DNA of 64,000 nt, from positions 1-64,000 of the forward strand of contig CAVZSO010000003.1 in the NCBI GenBank assembly GCA_963777975.1. Direction: 5' to 3'. The notes beneath the pieces were generated by a model. It saw only the letters and a program-made list of their open reading frames with translations, ran no database searches and was not told the origin of the DNA. Source of the stretch: CSP1-4 sp963777975 (GTDB lineage Bacteria; Chloroflexota; Limnocylindria; Limnocylindrales; CSP1-4). Shown one piece after another: positions 7,711 through 14,487 of this stretch (positions within the stretch are counted from its first letter, which is position 1; the number at the start of each line of letters is the position of its first letter). The translations under genes and the position numbers were made by a program.

Positions 7711-8112
7711 ATGGCCCGTCGGCTCGCTGCGATCCTCTACTTCATTCCAGGACTTGGCATCGCCATATCGACGCTCTTGATCCTGGCGTACCAGCACTGG
7801 CGCGGTGAGCTGCCGATGACCCCGTTCGGTTGGCGCCTCATGGGGAGCACCGTGCCGGGGATGGGCGCCGACCAGCTGACGCCGACGGGCACGGCGCTGG
7901 CGTGGGTGCTAATCGGCGTGTCCGCCATTGACGTGGCGACCAGCAGGTGGCTGTGGCAGGGCCGCCGGCGCGGCACGGTGGTGGGTCTCGCGACGACTCC
8001 GGTCAGCGTCGGCCTGGGGCTGCTGTTCCAAGTGCCGTTCCTGCTGGTGGTCCCGCCGCTGCGAGCGGGCCTCGTGATCGTCACCTCGTGGCGGCGGTCG
8101 TCCGAGCCTTAG
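7711..8112 (+). CDS. Integral membrane protein, four predicted helices
   Basis: A 133-residue protein with hydrophobic segments at roughly residues 5-25 (AAILYFIPGLGIAISTLLIL), 62-80, 90-105 and 107-125, and a basic loop SRWLWQGRRRG between helices 2 and 3. AAGGAG seven bases before the ATG supports the start. No family recognised. A repeat fragment follows seven bases after its stop. Confidence 0.65.
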   Translation: MARRLAAILYFIPGLGIAISTLLILAYQHWRGELPMTPFGWRLMGSTVPGMGADQLTPTGTALAWVLIGVSAIDVATSRWLWQGRRRGTVVGLATTPVSVGLGLLFQVPFLLVVPPLRAGLVIVTSWRRSSEP

Positions 8113-8118
8113 AGGTCA

Positions 8119-8158
8119 GTGACCGAACGACGACCTCGAGGCCGCCTGGACCGCAACG
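8119..8158 (+). repeat. DDxEAAW repeat, copy 6 (frameshifted fragment)
   Basis: GTGACCGAACGACGACCTCG followed by AGGCCGCCTGG is the start of the family with one extra A, so the frame is broken at the third codon and homology ends after the AAW codons. Confidence 0.55.
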
Positions 8159-8210
8159 CATGTCGCTGGCCCGGACTGATGTTGACGGCAACACGAATGC
8201 AGGAGCCTGG

Positions 8211-8489
8211 ATGACATACGACGAGCTGCTCCTCACGGCTCGACGACATGAGGGAGAGACGCTCACGACCGTCACCGGTACGAGGTTCACCGTCGGCGTC
8301 TACCTCGATTGCCCCTTCTTCACCCCGGAGTCCACGGGGCTGGGCCGCAGTGATGGCCGGCCAGCAGCGCGAGCCTTCGTCGCGCGCTACAACGAGACGG
8401 GCAGCCTTCGACCGCGCGACTACCAGGACGTCACACGGAACGCCTCGTACTACGTGGGTCTGCTGATCGCCGAACAAGGAGTCAAGTGA
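8211..8489 (+). CDS. Hypothetical 92-residue protein
   Basis: ATG five bases after AGGAG. The product begins MTYDELLLTARRHEGETL, continues GTRFTVGVYLDCPFFTPEST and ends YYVGLLIAEQGVK. The alternating short strands around GTRFTV and FFTPES suggest a small alpha/beta domain, possibly nucleic-acid binding, but this is a guess. Its stop overlaps the GTG of the next DDxEAAW copy (GTGA). Confidence 0.6.
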   Translation: MTYDELLLTARRHEGETLTTVTGTRFTVGVYLDCPFFTPESTGLGRSDGRPAARAFVARYNETGSLRPRDYQDVTRNASYYVGLLIAEQGVK

Positions 8490-8590
8490 GCCGGACCGAT
8501 ACCGACGACATCGAGGCCGCCTGGGCCGCTGTCCACGACGCCACGCCGACGGGCTGGCGTCCCGTCTCGGGCCGGCGACGAGTGAGCTGA
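8486..8590 (+). pseudogene. DDxEAAW gene, copy 7 (truncated, 34 codons)
   Basis: GTG on a GTGA overlap with the preceding gene. Reads MSRTDTDDIEAAWAAVHDAT then PTGWRPVSGRRRVS. The N-terminal motif is preserved, the rest of the family domain is lost. Short basic tail. It may still be translated. Confidence 0.55.
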
Positions 8591-8669
8591 AAGCGCATGG
8601 GGTTGACGCGCCGTAGCATCCCGCTCACGGCACCGATCCCGTTACGGGACAGCCGAGCGAGGTGAAGGC

Positions 8670-9068
8670 ATGACCGATCGCGATGAGTTCCTGGCCTGGG
8701 TCAGGTCGACGCTGTACGACGCGGAGGTCGCTCTGCACAACGGCGACGCAAACCCGCGCCGCGCCATCTGGTCGCGCAACGAGCCGGTGACCATCCTCGG
8801 TGCGTTGCGCAACGCCTATGGGCATCAGGACATCGAGGAAGCCTTCGTCTTCCTCGAGAAGTCGTTCTCCGACTGCACGTCCTACTCGTTCGAACTGCAG
8901 GCCCATGACGTGGTGGGTGACATGGCCTACACCGCGGGCCTCGAGCACATCTCGACGTCGGTCGACGGTCAGCCCCGGAGTTTCACCTTGCGGGCCACTC
9001 AGGTGTATCGCCGGGAGGGCGGCGAGTGGAAGGTCGCGCATCGGCACGCCGACACCGTGGCCGAGTAA
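8670..9068 (+). CDS. SnoaL/NTF2-like protein (DUF4440-type)
   Basis: A 132-residue single-domain protein with the cone-shaped NTF2-like pattern: an N-terminal helix (FLAWVRSTLYDAEVALHNGD), RRAIWSRNEPVTILGALRNA, and the terminal strands TLRATQVYRREGGEWKVAHR then HADTV. Related proteins are steroid-isomerase-like enzymes or small-ligand binders; active-site residues are not diagnostic here. GAGG lies seven bases before the ATG. A TAGCAT -10 box at 8612-8617 would give a leader of about 45 bases. Confidence 0.82.
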   Translation: MTDRDEFLAWVRSTLYDAEVALHNGDANPRRAIWSRNEPVTILGALRNAYGHQDIEEAFVFLEKSFSDCTSYSFELQAHDVVGDMAYTAGLEHISTSVDGQPRSFTLRATQVYRREGGEWKVAHRHADTVAE

Positions 9069-9088
9069 CACCGCCATTACCCCGCGCC

Positions 9089-9340
9089 GTGGCCGACGAC
9101 GACATCGAGGCCGCCTGGGGCGAGGTGTTCGACGCCTTGCCGGCCGCCTGGTCGGTCGGCAGGCCCAGCTACCACGACGAGCGGCACGAGTGGACGCAGT
9201 ACGCCTTCGACTCGTTCGAGGTGGCAAAGGTCGGCGTCAGGTCGAAGGAGTGGACGGCGATCGGCGCGACCGAGGTCGAGTGCCTCGTCGAGACGGCGCG
9301 CTGTTTGCTGGAGATCAGCGCCGGGCGGGTGCCGCGCTGA
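9089..9340 (+). CDS. DDxEAAW family protein, copy 8 (the only intact copy)
   Basis: An 83-residue protein from a GTG start, best representative of the repeated family. It begins MADDDIEAAWGEVFDALPAA, then WSVGRPSYHDERHEWTQYAF, then VAKVGVRSKEWTAIGATEVE, and ends LEISAGRVPR. It looks like a compact alpha+beta domain: an acidic N-terminal helix, conserved GRPSYHDE and EWTQYAF strands, conserved VRSKEWTAIGATE, and a C-terminal helix. No signal peptide, so cytoplasmic. I cannot assign a function. Two other near-complete copies (5348, 12390) conserve the same blocks across many substitutions, which argues for past selection on the protein. Confidence 0.7.
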   Translation: MADDDIEAAWGEVFDALPAAWSVGRPSYHDERHEWTQYAFDSFEVAKVGVRSKEWTAIGATEVECLVETARCLLEISAGRVPR

Positions 9341-9347
9341 CAGGTGT

Positions 9348-9521
9348 CTAGATCGGCACGGTGACCACGGCGGCCGCGATCGTCGTCGCGAAGGCGGCGG
9401 CGATGACCTTCTTGCGTTTGTCTTCGTCCTTCATCCACTCGGCGACGACTTCGGCTGCCGCCTTGGCCTGCTCGTCGGACAGCTCGGCTCGGTCCTTGAG
9501 TTCCTTGATCAACTCGTCCAT
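9348..9521 (-). CDS. Small helical protein with hydrophobic C-terminus
   Basis: A 57-residue protein. The first 40 residues (MDELIKELKDRAELSDEQAK onward) are a charged amphipathic helical hairpin ending KDEDKRKK. The last 17 (VIAAAFATTIAAAVVTVPI region) form a single hydrophobic tail that could anchor it in the membrane. AGGAG lies six bases before the ATG at 9519-9521. Similar small proteins with a DUF2267-like helix pair are common in this kind of genome; the role is unknown. It is convergent with the intact DDxEAAW gene. Confidence 0.6.
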   Translation of the reverse strand: MDELIKELKDRAELSDEQAKAAAEVVAEWMKDEDKRKKVIAAAFATTIAAAVVTVPI

Positions 9522-9697
9522 GGATCTCTCCTTTCTTGGCACCCGCCGATGCTCAGACCACATGGATAGCGCAACCATGCCGGGCAGCGACAGAGCCAGA
9601 TCGCCCGGTTTGGCGTGAGGGCTGCCTCGCTGCGCAGGCATCGTCGGCTTCCGGATAACGGGATCGCAGGCCCCTTTGGACCCACCATCGGTCCCTA

Positions 9698-10930
9698 TTG
9701 GAAGAGGCTGGGGCGACGATCTCGGCACCTCGGGCAGGCAGCGCGACGCCGCGGATTAAGGTCGTCGCCGGATTCGTCTGGCTCCTGACCCTTGGGATGG
9801 ACGTCGCGACCGCATGGGTGCTCATTGCCGGGACCGCCGTGAGCCTCACGCCCGCCGCGGAAGATATCCCGATTGTCGTCGGTGGCCTCGCTGCCATTCT
9901 CATTGTGACAATGGGATACGTCAGCGTCGGGGCCCTGCTCGCTGGGCGTGCCGGAGCGGCGCGGATCGCGGCGCTGCTCCTGGCCGGCGGCGCACTCTTC
10001 GCGCTCGTTCCGTTCGGCTTCGCCGTCGGCCTTACCTTAGTTGCTACGTACCCCGGTTCGGCGTTCGCGAGCCTGATCTTCATGCTGGGACCGCTGGCGC
10101 TGGGGCCGGCGTATGCCGCCATCCTGCCGGGCCTCGCCATCGCCTTTCCTGACGGTCATCTGCCCTCGTCTCGCTGGCAGTGGCCGGTCGCCCTCACGAT
10201 CGCCATCCTCGGGCTCGCATCGATCGCGTTCCTGCTGTTGGCTGGACCCGTCGTCGGTGAGCCTGGCACGACGAACCCGCTCGGCATCCTGCCGGCGGAC
10301 CTCGGGGGCGTCGTAAACCTCGCGATCCCCTTGAGCATCCTGGCCATCACGACACTCGGGGTTGCCGCGGTGATCGTGCGCTATCGGCGAGGAAGCGCCA
10401 TCGAGCAGCAGCAGCAGCGCTGGTTCGTCGGTGCGATCTTGGTCGCAGCCGTCCCCTTCGTGCTGTCCGTCCTGCCGCTGACTAGTGGGCGGGACATCTT
10501 CCTTGTGTCCGGGTTCGGCCTCGTGCTCGTGCCGGTCTCGATCTGGATCGCGGTGACCCGCTATCGCCTGTATGAGATCGACCGCCTCATCAACCGCACG
10601 CTCGTGTACGTGCCGCTGACAGGCCTATTGGCGGGGCTGTATGCCGCATCCGTGGCGCTCTTCCAGCGGCTCTTCGAAGCGGTCACTGGAGACACGTCGG
10701 AAGCGGCGATCGTCTTCTCGGCGCTGATCCTGGCGGCTGTCTTCACCCCGGTGCGGAAGTGGCTCGAAGGCATCGTCGATCGTCGTTTCAAGCCGCTCAC
10801 TGAAGCTCAGGGGTCCAGTCACTCAGACCTGAGCGCCACTGCCGAAGACGATTGGGACGCTCGGGTGGCAGCCATCGCGACCAGGGTCGTGCGGGCCGAA
10901 TTGGATGCCCGCGGTGATCGCTCGCCTTGA
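9698..10930 (+). CDS. Multi-pass membrane protein resembling a histidine-kinase sensor region
   Basis: 410 residues from a TTG start, with about ten hydrophobic segments over residues 25-330. The segment RYRLYEIDRLINRTLVYVPL followed by TGLLAGLYAASVALFQRLF is the characteristic membrane-to-cytoplasm transition of actinobacterial and chloroflexi membrane sensor kinases (YDIDRLINRTLVY motif). Here the protein ends about 100 residues later (VRKWLEGIVDRRFKPL) without GAF, DHp or ATPase domains. It is a kinase-less sensor or a truncated kinase. Confidence 0.7.
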   Translation: MEEAGATISAPRAGSATPRIKVVAGFVWLLTLGMDVATAWVLIAGTAVSLTPAAEDIPIVVGGLAAILIVTMGYVSVGALLAGRAGAARIAALLLAGGALFALVPFGFAVGLTLVATYPGSAFASLIFMLGPLALGPAYAAILPGLAIAFPDGHLPSSRWQWPVALTIAILGLASIAFLLLAGPVVGEPGTTNPLGILPADLGGVVNLAIPLSILAITTLGVAAVIVRYRRGSAIEQQQQRWFVGAILVAAVPFVLSVLPLTSGRDIFLVSGFGLVLVPVSIWIAVTRYRLYEIDRLINRTLVYVPLTGLLAGLYAASVALFQRLFEAVTGDTSEAAIVFSALILAAVFTPVRKWLEGIVDRRFKPLTEAQGSSHSDLSATAEDDWDARVAAIATRVVRAELDARGDRSP

Positions 10931-10984
10931 CCTGCCGGACAGTTAGCTTCTGGCGTCTGCCTCGGACCTGGCACAACGCCGGGC

Positions 10985-11052
10985 TACGATGCCGCGATGC
11001 GGGTCGCGAGATGGCGCTGGGTGCTGGTCCCGATGAATTGTCGTGGTCGGTG
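10985..11052 (+). pseudogene. MRVARWRW lipoprotein leader, copy 3 (promoter and leader only)
   Basis: TACGAT -10 box (10985-10990), six bases, then an ATG at 10997 reading MRVARWRWVLVPM, after which a small indel and then loss of homology occur at the edge of the neighbouring antiporter gene. The duplicated block therefore includes promoter and signal peptide but not the mature protein. Confidence 0.6.
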
Positions 11053-12253
11053 TCAGCCAGCCAGATGCGGCGGCAGGGGCAGAGGCCCTGCGTCGATCTC
11101 CTCCGCAGCCTCGAAGTCCTCGAAACCAGCCTGGTCGGTCGGGTGAGGCTCGAAGAACCGGGTGGCGATTAGCGTTGGGACGACGGCGCTCAGGATAACG
11201 ACGGTGACCAGGATCGTGTACGTCGCCTGGTCGATGAAGCCGTGGGTCAGACCGAAGAGCGCCGCGATCGTGCCGAAGGTCAGCCCGGTCGACATGAGCA
11301 GGGTCGTGTAGTTCGCGTCACGCGGCGCCAAGCCCATGAGGCGGGCCGCCGGCCAGACGCCGATCGACCTTGGCGCCGACCTTGACCGCGAAGAAGAGTG
11401 CCGATCAGACCGGCGCCGGCGATGACGGCTGGGATCGAGACAAAGAGGCCGGCCTTGATGAAGTAGAACGGGGTCAAGACCGAGAACGCGATCGCCCGCA
11501 TCCGATGGACCAAGATGCGGTCGGCGACGAAGACACCGGCAACCGCCAGGCCGATGACGTAGGCCGGCAGCACGGCTTCGCTGCCGGCGACCTGGGCCAG
11601 ACCACCAAGAGCGAGCAAGACGAAGAAGAGGAACTTGATCTCAGGCTCCGAGACGCGGTTCGGGACGCGGCCGACGAGCCAGCGGGTCGCGCGTGGCACC
11701 GTGAGGATCGCGGCCACGGTCACCGCACCGAAGGCGAGCAGCAAGGGACTCAGGTCGGCGAAGAGGATGCCGAGGAAGAGCACGGTCCCGAGGTCCGTCA
11801 CGAAGCAGGCGGCCAGAATGAGCTTGCCAATGTCCCGCTGCGCCAGACCGGACTCGATCATCACCGCGTAGACGACGGCGACCGATGTCGTCGAGAGCGC
11901 GAGGCCCGCGATCTCGGACGCATGGAGCGTCCATCCGAGCGCGACATAGGCGACGAGGAAGGCTGCCACGAAGGGCAGCGCGAAGCTGATGACGCCGATG
12001 ACAAGGCTCGCCGGAGGTGCCGGCGCAGGGCACCAGGGTCGATCTCGGCCCCGGCCAGGAAGGTCAGCAGGACCGCGCCGAAGGCGGCCAGGAAGTCGAT
12101 CCACGGGGCGGTCTTCAGGCCGAGGACGTTGCCTCCGACGATGCCCAGCATGATCTCGATTAGAGCGACCGAGATGCCCAGCCGGACGGAGATCAGGCTT
12201 GCTACCAGAGCGAGGCCGACCCAGACTGCCGCCGTCAGGAACACGTTGTCCAT
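11053..12253 (-). pseudogene. Cation:proton antiporter, CPA2/KefB type (at least three frameshifts)
   Basis: A Na+(K+)/H+ exchanger membrane domain of about 400 residues and 12 helices. N-terminal MDNVFLTAAVWVGLALVASL and GAVLLTFLAGAEIDP are in one frame. From about 12020 the helices with ALSTTSVAVVYAVMIESGLA and GAVTVAAILTVPRATRW continue in a second frame. Near 11380 and 11350 two further indels bring the final helix MGLAPRDANYTTLLMSTGL and an acidic tail into a third. TSVAVVY and ESGL match the exchanger core. No TrkA-N domain follows. It is probably a real gene with sequence errors. Confidence 0.75.
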
Positions 12254-12377
12254 CGCTCACCTCCGGGCCGACAAGGGTTGGCCCCTGCTGTCGAGCAGTC
12301 AGGAGCCATCAGCCCGGGCGGGCGGTTCAGACGCTGCACGAGCGTCTCGGCGGACACCATCGCCGGAGGCCCGAGCC

Positions 12378-12383
12378 TACCAT
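12378..12383 (+). promoter_or_regulatory. -10 box of a leaderless promoter
   Basis: TACCAT, six bases (GCGCTT), then the GTG at 12390. This repeat copy therefore has its own promoter instead of an overlapping upstream gene. Confidence 0.5.
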
Positions 12384-12389
12384 GCGCTT

Positions 12390-12642
12390 GTGAGCGACGA
12401 CGACGTCGAGGCCGCCTGGGACGCGGTATTCGACGCCTTGCCGGCCGGCTGGGCGGGTTGGCAGGCCCTCCTACCACGACGAGCGCCACACGTGGACCAT
12501 GTACGGCTGGGACCGGAAGGAGGTGGCGACGGTCGGCGTGAGGAGCCGTGAGTGGACGGCGATCGGCGCAACCGAGGTCGACTGCCTGCTGGAGATGGCC
12601 AGGTGCCTGCGGGAGTTGAGCGCGGGCCGGGTGCCGAAGTAG
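12390..12642 (+). pseudogene. DDxEAAW gene, copy 9 (full length, one frameshift)
   Basis: Begins with GTG then SDDDVEAAWDAVFDALPAGW. One extra G near 12450 (GCGGGTTGG versus GCGGTTGG) breaks the frame. In the corrected frame it continues GRPSYHDERHTWTMYGW, KEVATVGVRSREWTAIGATE, ending LSAGRVPK and TAG at 12640-12642: 84 codons, the same size as the intact copy. Followed by a hairpin terminator. Confidence 0.7.
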
Positions 12643-12649
12643 ACAAGAC

Positions 12650-12679
12650 CCCCGCCGGAGATGGGGTTTCACGGCGGGG
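12650..12679 (+). terminator. Hairpin terminator after the repeat copy
   Basis: CCCCGCCG and CGGCGGGG form a perfect 8-bp stem around a 14-base loop, eight bases after the stop at 12642. There is no U-tract. Confidence 0.55.
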
Positions 12680-12801
12680 ATCTCTAGGTCGAGCCTACTT
12701 GGTCAGGCCAGCCCCGCAGCGGCGCCGCCGCAACCGGGGCGTACTCTGTACGTCTGGACCGCTGCGGCGTAGCCCGACCGGGGCAGATGGGGAGGCATCA
12801 C

Positions 12802-13191
12802 ATGGGGGATGAGAAACCGAGCAAGCCAACGACCGCGCAGGTCCTCCAGGACTGGCGCGCCGCGGAGCAGGTGGCGGCCGTCGCGAGGCGAGGGACTGCG
12901 GCGGCGAAAGCCGCGGCGGTAGCCGCCGCACGGGCATCCGAGGCCGCCTTTTCGACCGCCGCTGCCGCGAAGGCCGGCGCCGCTGCCTCCCGAGCCGCAG
13001 CCGATGCCGCCGAACTCGCGGAGAAGTCCGCCACCGAGACGGCTGATGCAGCCCGTATCGTCCTCGAGGCGGCGAACATCGACGTCACGAACGCCGAGGC
13101 CGAGCAGGTCACCGCGGACGGCAGCGAAACAGCCGCGCGGACCCTCTATCACGAACGGTCAGCCGAAGCCGGCGGGGACAAGATCTCCTAG
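12802..13191 (+). CDS. Alanine-rich helical protein
   Basis: 129 residues with alanine in roughly every third position (AAAKAAAVAAARASEAAFST, AAADAAELAEKSATETADAA). Such composition forms long amphipathic helices, as in coiled-coil or late-embryogenesis-like stress proteins. No signal or membrane segment. GGAGG lies six bases before the ATG. Composition alone makes homology unreliable, so no function is offered. Confidence 0.6.
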   Translation: MGDEKPSKPTTAQVLQDWRAAEQVAAVARRGTAAAKAAAVAAARASEAAFSTAAAAKAGAAASRAAADAAELAEKSATETADAARIVLEAANIDVTNAEAEQVTADGSETAARTLYHERSAEAGGDKIS

Positions 13192-13234
13192 TTCCGCTGT
13201 AGCCGGGACTTGCGCCCGACGCCAGAATCAGAGA

Positions 13235-13447
13235 ATGGCGATGGCGCTCCACTACCTCGCCCTCGCGATGGCCCTCGTGGGGGTCCTCGACATCGTCGTG
13301 TCGAGCGCCCTCCTCCTGCATTACGTCGCCTCCTCGGCAGCCCATGACCGCCGCGTCGTGCGCAACTACCTCCTCCTCATCGGCGCTGGTGGGCTGCTGG
13401 TGGTCGGCGCCGTCATCGTCAAGTACCTCGGTCTGGCGGTTCTCTGA
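13235..13447 (+). CDS. Small two-helix membrane protein
   Basis: A 70-residue protein with transmembrane helices at about residues 6-28 (YLALAMALVGVLDIVVSSAL) and 45-68 (YLLLIGAGGLLVVGAVIVKY), and a charged AHDRRVVRN loop between. The ATG at 13235 is six bases after CAGAAT, a possible -10 box. No family recognised. Confidence 0.6.
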   Translation: MAMALHYLALAMALVGVLDIVVSSALLLHYVASSAAHDRRVVRNYLLLIGAGGLLVVGAVIVKYLGLAVL

Positions 13448-13551
13448 CGACCAGGGTCGCCTTGCTCTGGACCAAGCCGCGGGCCGCGATTGGTAACGCG
13501 CCCATGGGCGACACCCGGCCGGCGACAGACCACCGGGCCCACCGGATTGAT

Positions 13552-13809
13552 TCAGCCCGACGCTGGCAGCGTCCGCGCCCTGAGGTCGGCGAGATCGGCT
13601 TCCAGCAGCTCGGCTCGCCGCTTCCAGTCGGCTGCACCTGGCCAGAAGCCGTTGGCCTGCTTCTCACGAGCGGCGGCCAAGTCCGCCTCCAGGATCTCGA
13701 CGTCGAGGCGACGGCGGACCATGACCCGCTGGCAGGTATTGGAGCAGAAGAGGCGCGGCCGACCGATGCCTTTGGCTGGCAACGCCTGGCCACAGGTCGC
13801 GCAGCTCAT
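13552..13809 (-). CDS. Small zinc-ribbon/treble-clef protein near the recombinase remnant
   Basis: 85 residues. CATCGQALPAKGIGRPRLFC then SNTC gives a CxxC...CxxxC zinc site, followed by a basic QRVMVRRR and a long charged helix ending RAELLEADLADLRARTLPAS. The GRPRxFCSxxC pattern is common in small DNA-binding proteins carried by mobile elements. AAAGGAG lies 12 bases before the ATG at 13807-13809. Its position beside the truncated recombinase supports a mobile-element origin. Confidence 0.6.
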   Translation of the reverse strand: MSCATCGQALPAKGIGRPRLFCSNTCQRVMVRRRLDVEILEADLAAAREKQANGFWPGAADWKRRAELLEADLADLRARTLPASG

Positions 13810-14030
13810 CGGCCCAGTTTGCTCCTTTGAAAGTAGGTCTCCTGCTAGCACGGGATATGGGCGAGGAGAACGTGATTCTTCGCGAGGGGGATGCCCCCCT
13901 ACCTCTGCGGTCACCATCGTGTCAGTCGTGGCAGCAGCTGACCAGGTGCATGCTCCTGCGCGTACCGCTGGTGCCTCCGGCATTCAGCTCGGACGTTGGA
14001 TCGCTCGAGGGCCAGGTCGGGGCGGTGACG

Positions 14031-14286
14031 GAGCGGGACGGGCCAACCGTCACACGGACGTTCCAGGCAGCCGTCAGTGCTGCTGGCCTCCCCCACCAAC
14101 GCTTCCATGATCTCCGGCACGCAGCGGCCACGCTGCTGCTCGAAGCAGGCGAGGAACTCGGCGTCGTCTCGCGCATCCTCGGCCACGCGACCGTCAGCCT
14201 GACGATGGACACCTACAGCCACCTGACGGATCGGATGACGCGAGCGCGCAGCCGACCGGATGGACGCCATTCTCGGAGCGGGGTAG
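14031..14286 (+). pseudogene. Tyrosine recombinase (phage integrase), C-terminal remnant
   Basis: Homology begins near RDGPTVTRTFQAAVSAAGLP and includes HDLRHAAATLLLEAGEELGV then VSRILGHATVSLTMDTYSHL. These hold three of the catalytic residues (HxxR, LGH and the nucleophile tyrosine in DTYSH). The box I arginine and the whole N-terminal DNA-binding half are missing. A one-base insertion near 14250 displaces the last residues (ADRMDAILGAG) before TAG at 14284-14286. It lies 78 bases from the 3' end of an intact tRNA-Lys, the classic layout of an element integrated at a tRNA. Confidence 0.8.
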
Positions 14287-14316
14287 GGGTACAGCGGGGG
14301 TACAGGCCAGAATTCG

Positions 14317-14349
14317 AAAGGCCCTCCGGGGGCGACCGGAGGGCCATTT
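14317..14349. terminator. Bidirectional hairpin terminator
   Basis: GGCCCTCCGG (14320-14329) and CCGGAGGGCC (14336-14345) make a perfect 10-bp stem with a six-base loop, flanked by AAA and TTT. It sits between the recombinase remnant and tRNA-Lys and could serve both strands. Confidence 0.75.
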
Positions 14350-14363
14350 CGTGAGTATTTCGC

Positions 14364-14438
14364 TGGTGAGCCGCGAAGGACTCGAACCTTCAACCAGCTG
14401 ATTAAGAGTCAGCTGCTCTACCATTGAGCTAGCGGCCC
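14364..14438 (-). tRNA. tRNA-Lys (CTT anticodon)
   Basis: Acceptor GGGCCGC pairs with GCGGCTC (one G-U), the anticodon loop is CTCTTAA within GCTGA/TCAGC, the T arm is GGTTCGAGTCC, and CCA is encoded at 14364-14366. It is intact. Its 3' end faces the recombinase remnant, so it may be a used attachment site. Confidence 0.95.
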
Positions 14439-14487
14439 ATCGTGCCGACGGACGGTCCACGAGAGGACCGACCTCGGAGGCCGCATT

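Noticed and set aside
3889..9340. Integron-like cassette array, because small genes alternate with a repeat
   Set aside because: The repeats are coding, are not imperfect palindromes, and lack the RYYYAAC/GTTRRRY core of attC sites. No integron integrase is present.
3889..12642. CRISPR array
   Set aside because: Repeats are irregularly spaced by hundreds of bases, diverged, and in reading frames of proteins. No cas genes are present.
13494..13511. GCGCCCATGGGCGAC palindrome after the small membrane protein
   Set aside because: A short GC palindrome of this kind is expected by chance at this base composition, and it has no relation to a start codon.
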